DNA of 64,000 nucleotides, from contig NZ_JAETXM010000006.1 in NCBI RefSeq assembly GCF_024494465.1, positions 1 through 64,000 on the forward strand. Reading direction: 5' to 3'. The position numbers and the translations under genes are program-made. This DNA comes from Bacillus sp. V3B. Lineage in GTDB: Bacteria; Bacillota; Bacilli; Bacillales; Cytobacillaceae. The notes under the pieces are model-generated. The model did not search any database. It saw only the letters and a list, made by a program, of their open reading frames with translations, and was not told where the DNA came from. Below are positions 26,753 to 35,694 of the stretch, piece after piece (the first letter of the stretch is position 1; each line of letters starts with the position of its first letter).

Positions 26753-27415
26753 ATGGCAAACTTATTTTCTAGAATAAAAGACACAGTATTAGCAGATTTA
26801 CATGGGGTACTTGATCAAAAAGAACAAAAGAACCCGATTGCTCTTCTCAATCAATATTTACGTGAATGTGAACAGGAAACCGAAAAGGTGCGTAAGCTTG
26901 TAGAAAGACAATATCATTTGAAAGATGAGTTTATACGTGAATATCAACAAGCGGTAGAATTAGCCGCCAAACGGAAACATCAAGCAGAGGTTGCTTCTCA
27001 AGCGGGAGAAATGGAACTTCACCAATTTGCACTTAATGAACAGCAACAGTATGAAGAAAGAGTCTCTCGTTTAAAAGAGCTCATGACACAATCAAATGAA
27101 CAGCTGACAGATTTAGAACAAAAATATGAAGAAATGAAGCATAAGCTAAAGGATATGAATATTCGCCGCCTAGAATTAATGGGTCGTGAAAATGTTACTC
27201 GTGCCCAGCATAAGATGAATCAAGTTCTTGATAATCCAACATACTCCAATCAATCCACCTCTCGTTTTCAAGAAATTGAATCGTATCTTGATCGTCTTGA
27301 ACAGCAAGTAAACAGTTCATATTACCGTAATACAATCGATTCTAGAATCGCCCAATTAGAAAAACAAGATCAATCAGTAAACATAAAAAAAGAAGAAACA
27401 AGTTCAATTTCATAA
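26753..27415 (+). CDS. liaH: PspA/IM30 family phage-shock protein (LiaH)
   Basis: 220 residues, almost entirely coiled coil. MANLFSRIKDTVLADLHGVLD is the membrane-binding amphipathic helix of PspA-type proteins; NPIALLNQYLRECEQETEKV is the conserved segment after it. LiaH forms large rings that protect the membrane under antibiotic stress. AAGGAGAGAAAAATAA precedes ATG. The third gene upstream to downstream order with liaF, liaS and liaR fixes its identity. A terminator-like hairpin follows at 27432, so liaIH can be transcribed apart from liaFSR, as in B. subtilis where liaIH is the main LiaR target. Confidence 0.9.
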   Translation: MANLFSRIKDTVLADLHGVLDQKEQKNPIALLNQYLRECEQETEKVRKLVERQYHLKDEFIREYQQAVELAAKRKHQAEVASQAGEMELHQFALNEQQQYEERVSRLKELMTQSNEQLTDLEQKYEEMKHKLKDMNIRRLELMGRENVTRAQHKMNQVLDNPTYSNQSTSRFQEIESYLDRLEQQVNSSYYRNTIDSRIAQLEKQDQSVNIKKEETSSIS

Positions 27416-27431
27416 GGGAAACTGTTATTCT

Positions 27432-27460
27432 AAAAAAGGCGTAAACACTTACGCCTTTTT
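27432..27460 (+). terminator. Intra-operon terminator between liaH and liaF
   Basis: AAAAAGGCGTAA-AC-ACTTACGCCTTTTT; probably limits read-through from liaIH into liaFSR. Confidence 0.75.
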
Positions 27461-27521
27461 AGTTAAATAAGAATGATGTTATTGGGGGATTCCTATTACG
27501 ATAAGAAGGGAGGAATACGGT

Positions 27522-28259
27522 TTGTTTCAAAAATTAAAAAGTGACTATCTTAGCTGGATTGTTTTAATTGGTGCATTCTTTTTATTATTAGACGTGTTCT
27601 TTTTTAACCGTGGACTCATTTTCTCTCTTATTGTGGCAATAGGAATGGTTTACTTAGGAAGAAAACGAATGCCAAAAACAACAGGAAAACTCCTCTTTTG
27701 GGCAGGACTTTTTTTCTTATTTGTGAATGTGATGAACATGCTGGTAGTCAAATTTTTTCTGATTGCTCTCCTTTGCGTTCTTATTTTTCAATATGCAAAC
27801 AAGAAGCAGGAAGCGAATACAATAACTCCGATCATAAAAGAACAAATCGATTTTGAAAAAAGAAGTGAAACGATCATAAAAGAACAATTCTTTGTTCAAA
27901 ATCGTTTGTTTGGAACGCAACAAACACCGGATCATGTGTATGAATGGAATGACGTAAACATTCAGACTGGGGTAGGAGATACGGTAATCGATTTAAGCTA
28001 TACGGTTCTGCCAAAAGATGAAACGATCATCTTTATTCGAAATGTGATGGGCAAAATAACGATCCTGATTCCTTACGATGTGGAAGTAAGTGTCCATCAT
28101 TCCGTCTTCTTTGGCTCAGCTAAAATTTTAGACTTTTATGAATCTGCTTTAATCAATCGCTTAATTAAAGTAGAAACAGCCGATTATGAACAGACAAATC
28201 AAAAGGTAAAAATTTTCACTTCGATGATGATTGGTGATCTTGAGGTGAAACGGATATGA
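27522..28259 (+). CDS. liaF: LiaF membrane inhibitor of the LiaRS system
   Basis: 245 residues from TTG 27522, set by GGGAGG nine bases upstream. Four hydrophobic segments occupy residues 10-90 (WIVLIGAFFLLLDVFFF, GLIFSLIVAIGMVYLG, LLFWAGLFFLFVNVMNM, FFLIALLCVLIFQYA). The C-terminal toast-rack beta domain contains IQTGVGDTVIDLSYTVLPKDE and IRNVMGKITILIPYDVEVSV, typical of LiaF/YvqF. It keeps LiaS off until cell-wall antibiotics act. The stop overlaps the liaS start (ATGA), so expression is coupled. Confidence 0.92.
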   Translation: MFQKLKSDYLSWIVLIGAFFLLLDVFFFNRGLIFSLIVAIGMVYLGRKRMPKTTGKLLFWAGLFFLFVNVMNMLVVKFFLIALLCVLIFQYANKKQEANTITPIIKEQIDFEKRSETIIKEQFFVQNRLFGTQQTPDHVYEWNDVNIQTGVGDTVIDLSYTVLPKDETIIFIRNVMGKITILIPYDVEVSVHHSVFFGSAKILDFYESALINRLIKVETADYEQTNQKVKIFTSMMIGDLEVKRI

Positions 28260-29299
28260 GCATCCTAATCCGACAAATTCTCATAGGCGCCTGTATGTCT
28301 TTTATAGTGTTTATCACGGTTGTCAGTGGAACTTTTGCCGTCTTTCCACCTGTAAACTGGAGTGAGCTTTGGAGAAGGGATGTATTAGATATCCCGTTTA
28401 TTTTATTTTTTCCGAGCGTCAGTATCGTCATTGGGATTCTGTTTGGTTTTATTTCAGGCCATTACTGGCGAAAACAACTTCAATCGGTTGATCGTTGGCT
28501 CCATGAGATAGAGGAAGGTCGCTCATTAGAAATGGATCCTGCTTCTCTTAATGAACTCCAGACGATTTCAAATAGAGTTAGTAAAATTCAAAAACAAATC
28601 ACCGAGCAGGCAAAACTATCACAACGGCTAGCGACAGAAGCAGCGGAAGATCAAGAAAACCGAATGCAGGAGATTATTTCTCAAGAACGTAATCGTCTTG
28701 CACGTGAGCTCCACGATTCAGTTAGTCAACAACTATTTGGTGCTTCTATGCTCATGTCAGCGATTAATGAAGCAAAGCCACTTTCAGAAGATGATAGAGA
28801 AACGAAACAATTGAAAATGGTTGAAGAAATGATTCACCAATCACAGCTTGAAATGCGTGCTCTACTTCTTCATTTACGTCCTGTTGCTTTAAGGGGAAAA
28901 TCGTTGCAGGAAGGAACAGAAGAATTACTAGTCGAACTTTCACAGAAGGTTACACTGAACATTAAATGGAAAGTAGAAGCATTTTCAGTTGAAAAAGGGA
29001 TTGAAGATCACTTGTTCCGTATTTTACAAGAATCTGTTTCGAATACGCTTCGCCATGCAAAAGCAAGTCTTCTAGAAGTCCTGTTGATTAGAAGAGATGG
29101 TTTTATTATTTTAAGAGTGACAGATGATGGAACGGGGTTTGATGTTGAGGAAAATAAAGCCGGTTCATATGGCTTACATAATATGTATGAACGAGCCGTT
29201 GAAATTGGCGGCAATGTAAAAATAGTTTCTCTGAAAAATAAGGGTACCCGACTTGAAGTGAAAATTCCCGTAATGAGTGAAGGTGAGAAAGATGATTAA
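28256..29299 (+). CDS. liaS: Sensor histidine kinase LiaS
   Basis: 347 residues. Two membrane helices ([20 protein letters not shown] and [20 protein letters not shown]) flank a very short external loop, as in intramembrane-sensing kinases. A HAMP-like linker follows. The HisKA_3 box [14 protein letters not shown] has the phospho-accepting H153; ATPase motifs are [16 protein letters not shown] (N box) and VTDDGTGFD. Start ATG 28256 overlaps the liaF stop; its own 3' end overlaps the start of liaR by 8 bp. Senses envelope stress via LiaF and phosphorylates LiaR. Confidence 0.95.
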   Translation: MSILIRQILIGACMSFIVFITVVSGTFAVFPPVNWSELWRRDVLDIPFILFFPSVSIVIGILFGFISGHYWRKQLQSVDRWLHEIEEGRSLEMDPASLNELQTISNRVSKIQKQITEQAKLSQRLATEAAEDQENRMQEIISQERNRLARELHDSVSQQLFGASMLMSAINEAKPLSEDDRETKQLKMVEEMIHQSQLEMRALLLHLRPVALRGKSLQEGTEELLVELSQKVTLNIKWKVEAFSVEKGIEDHLFRILQESVSNTLRHAKASLLEVLLIRRDGFIILRVTDDGTGFDVEENKAGSYGLHNMYERAVEIGGNVKIVSLKNKGTRLEVKIPVMSEGEKDD

Positions 29300-29924
29300 A
29301 ATATTATTTGTTGATGATCATGAAATGGTAAGAATTGGAGTTTCTGCTTATTTGACAGCACAGCCTGATATGGAAGTGGTCGGTGAAGCAGACAATGGAA
29401 AAATGGCGATTGATTTGGCACTTTCTCTTCGGCCAGATATTATTTTAATGGATTTAGTCATGAAGGAAATGGACGGTATTGAAGCAACGCGACAAATTAT
29501 TGCAAGTTGGCCTGAAGCAAAGGTCATTATTGTGACAAGCTTTTTAGATGATGAGAAAGTATATCCAGCTCTTGAAGCCGGTGCGACAAGTTATATGCTA
29601 AAAACATCTAAAGCCAGTGAAATTGCAGATGCTGTACGATCGACTTTTCATGGTCAATCGATTTTGGAACCAGAAGTGACTGGTAAAATGATGTTGAAAA
29701 TGCGGCAAAAAACGAAGGTTGAGTTGCACGAAGATTTGACAACGAGAGAAATGGAGATTCTTCTCCTTATGACAGAGGGAAAAAGCAATCAAGAAATTGC
29801 TGACGAGCTTTTTATTGCTTTAAAAACGGTTAAAACACATGTTAGTAATATACTTAGCAAGCTACAAGTACAGGATCGTACGCAAGCCGTCATTTATGCA
29901 TTTAAACATTCACTTGTAGAATAG
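29292..29924 (+). CDS. liaR: Response regulator LiaR
   Basis: 210 residues from ATG 29292 (GAAGGTGAG just upstream; GTG starts at 29277 and 29283 are possible). Receiver domain with acidic pocket VDDH and phospho-site D54 in [10 protein letters not shown] switch residues in IVTSFLD and [11 protein letters not shown]-terminal LuxR-type [23 protein letters not shown] and [16 protein letters not shown]. NarL-family regulator paired with LiaS. The operon ends in a perfect family B hairpin. Confidence 0.95.
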   Translation: MIKILFVDDHEMVRIGVSAYLTAQPDMEVVGEADNGKMAIDLALSLRPDIILMDLVMKEMDGIEATRQIIASWPEAKVIIVTSFLDDEKVYPALEAGATSYMLKTSKASEIADAVRSTFHGQSILEPEVTGKMMLKMRQKTKVELHEDLTTREMEILLLMTEGKSNQEIADELFIALKTVKTHVSNILSKLQVQDRTQAVIYAFKHSLVE

Positions 29925-29959
29925 GAATCGATCCAACTGTATAATGTAAAAAAAGAGTA

Positions 29960-30007
29960 GTGCCTGACACCACAAAAAGACATTTGTCTTTTTGTGGTGT
30001 CAGGCAC
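29960..30007. repeat. Family B hairpin, copy B3, end of the lia operon
   Basis: GTGCCTGACACCACAAAAAG ... CTTTTTGTGGTGTCAGGCAC is a perfect 20+ bp stem with loop ACATTTGT-like centre. Likely transcription terminator; the T-tract lies inside the stem. Confidence 0.75.
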
Positions 30008-30041
30008 CGTTTGATTATTAGATTTGGAAGGATGACTATAT

Positions 30042-31496
30042 ATGAGTAAAGGAAAAGTGTATTTAGTTGGAGCAGGACCTGGAGATATTGGACTAATTAC
30101 GGTAAAAGGATTGGAAGCTATTAAGCAGGCTGAGATCCTTTTATATGATCGACTAGCTAACCCGAAATTACTCGATTTTGCCTCAGCAGATTGTGAATTC
30201 ATCTATTGTGGAAAGCTACCTGACAAACACACATTAAGGCAGGAAGGAATTAATGATCTTTTAGTAGAAAAAGCATTAGAAGGGAAAACGGTCGTTCGAC
30301 TAAAGGGCGGCGATCCTGGAGTTTTCGGTCGGGTTGGCGAGGAAGCGGAAGCATTAGCAAAAGAGCAAATCTCGTATGAAATGATCCCGGGCATTTCATC
30401 GGGAATGGCTGCCCCGCTTTATGCTGGAATTCCTGTTACACATAGAAAATACGGTGAGACATTTGCGGTTGTCACAGCCCATAGCCATTCAAAGGAAGGC
30501 AAGCCTATCCTTGATTGGAAATCCCTTGCAACTGGAATTGACACCATTGCTTTTTATATGGGTGTAGCCAATCTTCCTTATATTTGTGATAACTTAATTG
30601 CAAATGGAAAATCACCAGAGACCCCCGTTATTTTGATCCAATGGGGAACGTTTAGCAGACAGAAAACATTAGAAGGTACACTTGCAACCATTGCGGACTT
30701 GGTCATAGCCAGGCAGTTCAGCAATCCTGCTATTACACTTGTTGGTGATATCGTTTCATTAAGGGAGAAGATTAGTTGGTTTGAAAAAAAACCACTATAT
30801 GGTCGTGAGATTTTACTAGCTCGAACAGGTTATCACCTTAGTGGTTTATCCCAAGCTTTAACAGAGCAAGGGGCGGATGTGATTGAGTTTCCAAAATGGA
30901 AAAGTGAAAAAGTCCCTGTGAATTATGACATGTTAAATCAGCTTTATACGTATGAAGAAATATTGTTTACTTCGGTAGAAAGTGTATCAGACTTTTTCCA
31001 ACTATTACTAAAGGAAAATATCGATATTCGAAATCTTAATGCAGATTTATACGGATTATCAAAAAAGACGATCGCTGCTTTAAATGAAAAGGGACTAATG
31101 GCAGAGGTAAACGATCAACTTGAACAGAATGATAAGCTACTTGTTGTTGGAGATCACCGTGTCAACAAATATCAATACGCAAATTGTGATGTTTTTATTA
31201 CAAGCATGAATACAATCGATGAAAAGTACTTACCGATTATCAAAAGGATGATCTCTGACTCAAATCCAGATACAATCGTATTTCCGAGTGCTCAGTCGGT
31301 CAAGATGTTTTTTGAAGAAGAGTCTGTAGCAACATTATTCCCACCTGAATTCCTTCAAGAGATAAACGTCGTTTGTATGGGAAGTCAAACCGAGACGGCG
31401 GCACAATTTTATGGGATTCAACCTGATGAAGTAGCAGAAACAGCCACAAAGAAAGCGTTAATCGAGTGTATTCTAAATAGTCCTAAAAAGGGATGA
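30042..31496 (+). CDS. nasF: Uroporphyrinogen-III C-methyltransferase fused to uroporphyrinogen-III synthase-like domain
   Basis: 484 residues, matching the two-domain NasF/CobA-HemD type protein of Bacillus. Residues 1-245 are the SAM methyltransferase: VYLVGAGPGDIGLIT, YDRLANPKLL, VVRLKGGDPGVFGR, MIPGISSGMAAPLYAGIPVTHR. It makes precorrin-2 for siroheme. Residues 255-484 resemble uroporphyrinogen-III synthase, but are divergent, so activity there is uncertain. The siroheme dehydrogenase gene follows 16 bases later. GGAAGGATGACTATAT precedes ATG. Serves nitrite or sulfite reductase, neither of which is in this window. Confidence 0.9.
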   Translation: MSKGKVYLVGAGPGDIGLITVKGLEAIKQAEILLYDRLANPKLLDFASADCEFIYCGKLPDKHTLRQEGINDLLVEKALEGKTVVRLKGGDPGVFGRVGEEAEALAKEQISYEMIPGISSGMAAPLYAGIPVTHRKYGETFAVVTAHSHSKEGKPILDWKSLATGIDTIAFYMGVANLPYICDNLIANGKSPETPVILIQWGTFSRQKTLEGTLATIADLVIARQFSNPAITLVGDIVSLREKISWFEKKPLYGREILLARTGYHLSGLSQALTEQGADVIEFPKWKSEKVPVNYDMLNQLYTYEEILFTSVESVSDFFQLLLKENIDIRNLNADLYGLSKKTIAALNEKGLMAEVNDQLEQNDKLLVVGDHRVNKYQYANCDVFITSMNTIDEKYLPIIKRMISDSNPDTIVFPSAQSVKMFFEEESVATLFPPEFLQEINVVCMGSQTETAAQFYGIQPDEVAETATKKALIECILNSPKKG

Positions 31497-31512
31497 TAGA
31501 AAGGTGATTATG

Positions 31513-32139
31513 ATGGACTATTATCCAATTAATCTCCGTTTGGATGGTAAGAAGGCAGTTGTCATCGGTGGAGGAAAAATAGCTCAGCGAAAAGTGGTAG
31601 GATTGATGGAGGCAAGGGCGGATATTACGGTTATAAGTCCTGAACTCACTGACCAATTAAAGGGATATGCTCAAGCAGGAGTGATTACTTGGAAGAAAAA
31701 GGCCTTTTCTGCTCGCGATATTCAAGATGCTTTTCTTATTATTGCCGCCACCAATCAGCCGGAAATCAATCTTTCTGTTCAAAAGGCAGCCGAACCAAAT
31801 CAACTAATCAGTCTCGTCGATCATCCGGAAGAGTCCAACTTCATTCTTCCATCTGTTGTGAAACGAGGAAGGCTAAGTATCGCCGTCTCTACATCGGGTG
31901 CGAGTCCAACGCTTGCCAAAAAGATTAAGCAAGAAATTGCAGATCGGTATGGTTCAGAATACACTGAGTATGTTGATTTTTTATTTACTAGTCGAAAGTA
32001 CATTCTTCAAGAAATAGAAGATCCAGAATTAAAACAAACCTTATTATCCACAATCACAGAACCTTCTTTTTTACATAGTGAAAGTCGACAAGAAGATTTC
32101 ATGGAACGAATGAATAGACTAATGAATAGAGAGAATTAA
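31513..32139 (+). CDS. sirC: Precorrin-2 dehydrogenase (siroheme synthase N-terminal type)
   Basis: 208 residues from ATG 31513 (GAAAGGTGAT upstream; ATG 31510 is an alternative). The Rossmann motif AVVIGGGKIAQRK starts at residue 15; DAFLIIAATN, SLVDHPEESNFILPSVVKRG and STSGASPTLAKKIK are family motifs. NAD-dependent oxidation of precorrin-2 to sirohydrochlorin. It is longer than B. subtilis YlnF (162 aa), with a C-terminal helical extension, but lacks the methyltransferase half of CysG. No sirB/cbiX chelatase follows; either this protein or a gene elsewhere inserts iron. Confidence 0.88.
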   Translation: MDYYPINLRLDGKKAVVIGGGKIAQRKVVGLMEARADITVISPELTDQLKGYAQAGVITWKKKAFSARDIQDAFLIIAATNQPEINLSVQKAAEPNQLISLVDHPEESNFILPSVVKRGRLSIAVSTSGASPTLAKKIKQEIADRYGSEYTEYVDFLFTSRKYILQEIEDPELKQTLLSTITEPSFLHSESRQEDFMERMNRLMNREN

Positions 32140-32143
32140 AATC

Positions 32144-32197
32144 GGTGCCTGACACCACAAAAAGACAAATGTCTTTTTGTGGTGTCAGGCACTTTTT
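32144..32197 (+). terminator. Terminator of the siroheme operon (family B hairpin B4)
   Basis: GGTGCCTGACACCACAAAAAG pairs with CTTTTTGTGGTGTCAGGCAC and is followed by TTTTTT: a family B repeat placed as an intrinsic terminator. Confidence 0.85.
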
Positions 32198-32363
32198 TGC
32201 GTGTTCGGATAAATATTTGGAGAACTTGTCTCATATGATGTAACATACTTGTTTTTTCGATTGATAAGAAATGATAGCTAGAACATGGATGCTTTACACT
32301 TTTCAAACCATCTAAAGCAATCTGAAAATCTTCTAGTTTAGAAGATGAAAAAAGGAGAAGTAT

Positions 32364-33695
32364 ATGAATTCATTTTTTAAAGGAACCTTTTTACTTATTG
32401 TAGCGGCCTTTGTCGGTGAATGTGTAGAGTTTGTCACCAATATGGTTCTGGCAAGGGAGCTTGGGGAAAAAGGACTTGGCATGTATATGGCCGTCTTACC
32501 TACTGTATTTCTGATTGTTCTCCTTGCAAGCTTTGAAATGCCTATTTCTATCTCGAAATTTATTGCTGAAAAGGATAAAAGAATTCATCGAAGCATGCTA
32601 AAACATGTCCTCAAATGGACGATTATTTTAACTTGTATATTGATGGTAGTAGTATCAATTATTCTTCCATTTGTCCCCGTATTTGATCAATACCACCCGA
32701 TTTTTAGATGGCTTGTGTTGATTTTAATTCCCATTGTTTCATTTACTTCGATTGCTAGAGGTTACTTTATGGGAAGATCACAGATGGGGAAAATTGCCTT
32801 TTCTAACTTTCTACGAAAAATAGTGCAACTTCTGCTACTTGTTTACTTATTTCAACTATTTGATTTCGAAATAAAAATGGCTGTACTCATTGCTTTTTGT
32901 ACTCTTATTGGTAGTGACCTTATTGTGTTTTTATACTTGTTCCATGTGTTTATGATTCAGTATCAATATATGAAAAATCAGCCATCCAAAAGGCTTCATG
33001 GAAAAGTAGTCATGAAAAATTTAATGGAAGTATCACTTCCAACGACAGCGTTACGTGTATTTCATGCTGTTACCTCTGCAGTAGAGCCTTTTCTTATTAC
33101 GGGAGCATTATATTACGCTGGTGTTAGTAAGGAACTAGCCACAGAACAATTTGGGATGGTTGCAGGTATTGCGATGGTGATTGGTTCCTTTCCTACCTTT
33201 ATTGCACACTCGTTTATGATTATGCTGATTCCAACGATATCAAAGGCAAATGCAGATCGAAATAAAGATAAATTGCAAAAATTATTGAAGCGGGTCATGC
33301 TGTTGACCTTTGCTTATGGAATTCCTGCAGTCGCCATTTGCTATTTTTTGGCCGAGCCATTAACAAGTACCTTTTTTCATTCACCAGGTGCTGCTCGTTA
33401 TTTACAGCTTCTATGGCCATGCTTTCTCTTTCGTTTTTTTATAATGCCCCTTCAGGCCTACTTAATTGGGCTTGGAATGATGAAGGAAGCTTTTATCCAC
33501 GGGGTATGGGCAACAATCACTGCGTTTGCCATTATTTATTTCCTTGGTTCCAAGAGTAGCTTTCAAATGGATGGAGTCATCATTGGGATCAATGCAGAGG
33601 CGGTATTATTAATGCTGATGCATTATGTGACGGTCTGCAAAAAAATTGGTGTTTCTATTTTTATGACTCCACTTAATCAAGTGAAACACTCTTGA
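32364..33695 (+). CDS. Polysaccharide/lipid flippase of the MOP superfamily (SpoVB/YtgP-like)
   Basis: 443 residues with about twelve hydrophobic helices and no soluble domain. The N-terminus FFKGTFLLIVAAFVGECVEF plus LARELGEKGLGMYMAV matches the MATE/MOP superfamily start seen in SpoVB, MurJ and YtgP. Short for that group (B. subtilis SpoVB is 518 aa). AAAAGGAGAAG precedes ATG. Likely moves lipid-linked sugars or peptidoglycan precursors across the membrane; substrate unknown. It stands alone between the siroheme genes and an ECF sigma factor. Confidence 0.78.
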   Translation: MNSFFKGTFLLIVAAFVGECVEFVTNMVLARELGEKGLGMYMAVLPTVFLIVLLASFEMPISISKFIAEKDKRIHRSMLKHVLKWTIILTCILMVVVSIILPFVPVFDQYHPIFRWLVLILIPIVSFTSIARGYFMGRSQMGKIAFSNFLRKIVQLLLLVYLFQLFDFEIKMAVLIAFCTLIGSDLIVFLYLFHVFMIQYQYMKNQPSKRLHGKVVMKNLMEVSLPTTALRVFHAVTSAVEPFLITGALYYAGVSKELATEQFGMVAGIAMVIGSFPTFIAHSFMIMLIPTISKANADRNKDKLQKLLKRVMLLTFAYGIPAVAICYFLAEPLTSTFFHSPGAARYLQLLWPCFLFRFFIMPLQAYLIGLGMMKEAFIHGVWATITAFAIIYFLGSKSSFQMDGVIIGINAEAVLLMLMHYVTVCKKIGVSIFMTPLNQVKHS

Positions 33696-33902
33696 GAATT
33701 ATTTGAGCTGTAGGAAGGAATGGAAGAATATTCGTCTAATTAGATGAGAATGGTATTTTTGCAAAAAGGTCATATAAGAGTATCCAGTAAGAAATTTAAC
33801 ATTTAGGATAGAAGTCTTCTTCCTCAAAGATTTGTTGGGATTTTAGGTGGGAGGCACTTATGTAATCAATCTTGTTTTCATAAGAGAGGAGAAGATTAGG
33901 AA

Positions 33903-34451
33903 TTGAATTCGCTGATTCGGCAATCCAATTTTGAGAAAACTGAAAGAATTGATTTTGAAGAGATCGTTCAAAAATACGGAGTCATGCTATATAAATACCT
34001 TTTTTCGTTAGTGCGTCATAAAGAATTAGCAGAGGATTTATATCAAGAAGTGTTGATCTCAGCTTATTTAGGTCTTTCTTCTATAAAGGAAGGGGCAAAG
34101 TTGAGAAGTTGGTTATTCAAAATCGCTACAAATAAGTGCCGTGATTATTGGAGAAAAGAAAAATTAACGAAAATATTCTGGGAAGAAAAGGTTCAACTCT
34201 ACTATACAGATGAAACGAATCCTCCTCCATTACCAGAGGAAATGCTCTTGCATAAATGTACAAGAGATGAAATAACTGAAATGATTAGTGAATTGCCGGA
34301 AATCTATCAGGAACCACTTCTCTTGTTTTATTATGGTGAGCGTTCTTTAATCGAAATTAGTCATGATACGAAGCTTCCGTTGTCAACGATTAAAACAAGG
34401 ATGAAACGAGGAAAAGATCAATTGCGACCTAAAGTAAAAAGGATTATGTAA
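33903..34451 (+). CDS. ECF-type RNA polymerase sigma factor
   Basis: 182 residues from TTG 33903 (AGAGGAG upstream). Region 2: FEEIVQKYGVMLYKYLFSLV, ELAEDLYQEVLISAY, LRSWLFKIATNKCRDYWRKE. Region 4: MISELPEIYQEPLLLFYYG, EISHDTKLPLSTIKTRMKRG. This is a group 4 sigma factor. No anti-sigma gene is beside it: the next gene is a thioesterase in its own unit. So control may be transcriptional or by a distant anti-sigma. Which of the Bacillus ECF sigmas it equals is unclear. Confidence 0.9.
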   Translation: MNSLIRQSNFEKTERIDFEEIVQKYGVMLYKYLFSLVRHKELAEDLYQEVLISAYLGLSSIKEGAKLRSWLFKIATNKCRDYWRKEKLTKIFWEEKVQLYYTDETNPPPLPEEMLLHKCTRDEITEMISELPEIYQEPLLLFYYGERSLIEISHDTKLPLSTIKTRMKRGKDQLRPKVKRIM

Positions 34452-34581
34452 AGACTGTGTCTATTTTTGATGGATGCAGTTTTTTCAATAGATTGGATCA
34501 TTCATATATTTTGCATACCGGAAAAATTTGTTATGATGAAGATAAATATAGTGAGGAGTATTGCTGAAAAGGGAGATAAAT

Positions 34582-35094
34582 ATGGAAAACACAAAATATT
34601 GTCGTGAGTCGCTAGCCATTAAAACGAGTCTAGTTTCCCCACCTGATACAAATGTTCATGGAACCATGTTTGGAGGAAAGCTGATGGCCTACATTGATGA
34701 TGTCGCCGCCATTTCAGCTATGCGACATGCTCGAAAGCCTTGTGTGACGGCATCAAGTGATTCAGTGGATTTTCTTTATCCTATTCTTGAAGGAAATTCG
34801 GTATGTTTAGAGGCCTTTGTTACCTACACAGGTAGAACATCGATGGAAGTGTTTGTAAGGGTCATTTCTGAAAATATGATTTCTAGTGAGCGCCATGTGT
34901 GTGCTGTTTCTTTCTTAACCTTTGTTGCTCTGGATGAAAATGGCCATCCGAGTGAAATACCGACAGTCATTCCTGAAACAGAAGAAGAGAAGCAATTAAA
35001 TGAAAGTGCAAAAGAAAGATTGCAAATCCGTAAAAAAAGAAGAAAAGACAGTGCAGAGCGGGCAAAGAGGTTTGGTACGGGATATCCTTGGTAA
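34582..35094 (+). CDS. ykhA: Acyl-CoA thioesterase, hotdog fold (YkhA-like)
   Basis: 170 residues from ATG 34582, preceded by AAGGGAGATAAAT; the frame opens at 34561 without an RBS. VHGTMFGGKLMAYIDDVAAISAMRHA carries the N/D-H-x-x-G-x-x-F-G-G motif and catalytic Asp of the BACH/YciA hotdog thioesterases. VTASSDSVDFLYPI is the second strand motif. The C-terminus is highly basic (RKKRRKDSAERAKR). Hydrolyses acyl-CoA; chain preference unknown. TATGAT promoter-like box about 40 bases upstream. Confidence 0.88.
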   Translation: MENTKYCRESLAIKTSLVSPPDTNVHGTMFGGKLMAYIDDVAAISAMRHARKPCVTASSDSVDFLYPILEGNSVCLEAFVTYTGRTSMEVFVRVISENMISSERHVCAVSFLTFVALDENGHPSEIPTVIPETEEEKQLNESAKERLQIRKKRRKDSAERAKRFGTGYPW

Positions 35095-35175
35095 TAGAAA
35101 AAAGGATAGATAACAGTCTTTAATTCAGATATCATCAATTTCTACTCCTTAGTGCTTATTAGCAAATTAGTAAAA

Positions 35176-35234
35176 GCCTGTGTGTGAGTATTCAGCTAAT
35201 CTTTATACTGAAACAAACCACACAGGCAATTTTT
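35176..35234. terminator. Terminator between ykhA and acyP
   Basis: GCCTGTGTG ... CACACAGGC with inner TTCAG/CTGAA stem, followed by AATTTTTAAT. Confidence 0.7.
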
Positions 35235-35295
35235 AATTATAAACTTAGAAATGTCAATACGCCATTATGTCTATAAAAACTTCTTTAATTGATGA

Positions 35296-35568
35296 TCAGT
35301 ATTTTATCGTAAACGAATGATGGTTCTCGGTTATTTCACTTTCTGTTATTTCAATATTATTGATTTTTGAAAAAGGGTTCCCTATTCGAAGGTCTTCAAT
35401 AAAAGGGTCAAGTTGGTCCTTGCTCCCTAAAGCCACTATCTCAACGGAACCATCGGTTAAATTTTTTGCCCAACCTGTTACCCCATATTGGACTGCCTTC
35501 ATTTGTGAAAAGTATCGAAAGCCTACGCTTTGTACTTTTCCAGATACAATAATATGCAACTGGATCAT
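35296..35568 (-). CDS. acyP: Acylphosphatase
   Basis: 90 residues, the standard length. Hydrolyses acyl phosphates. GKVQSVGFRYFSQMKA holds the phosphate-binding loop and catalytic Arg (R18); GWAKNLTDGSVEIVALG holds the catalytic Asn (N36). The compact alpha/beta fold is complete. TTAACCGGAGGGGTTAGGGA-type region gives AGGGG ahead of the ATG on the minus strand. Monocistronic, small cytosolic enzyme. Confidence 0.93.
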   Translation of the reverse strand: MIQLHIIVSGKVQSVGFRYFSQMKAVQYGVTGWAKNLTDGSVEIVALGSKDQLDPFIEDLRIGNPFSKINNIEITESEITENHHSFTIKY

Positions 35569-35694
35569 TCCCTAACCCCTCCGGTTAAACTTATGAGCCC
35601 CAAAGCTCTATATAACCTAATCCTCCCATAAATCATTAAGTGATGCAATATACAAACTATTTTTTCAATATTGTGATAGAAGGAGGGGGATAGA

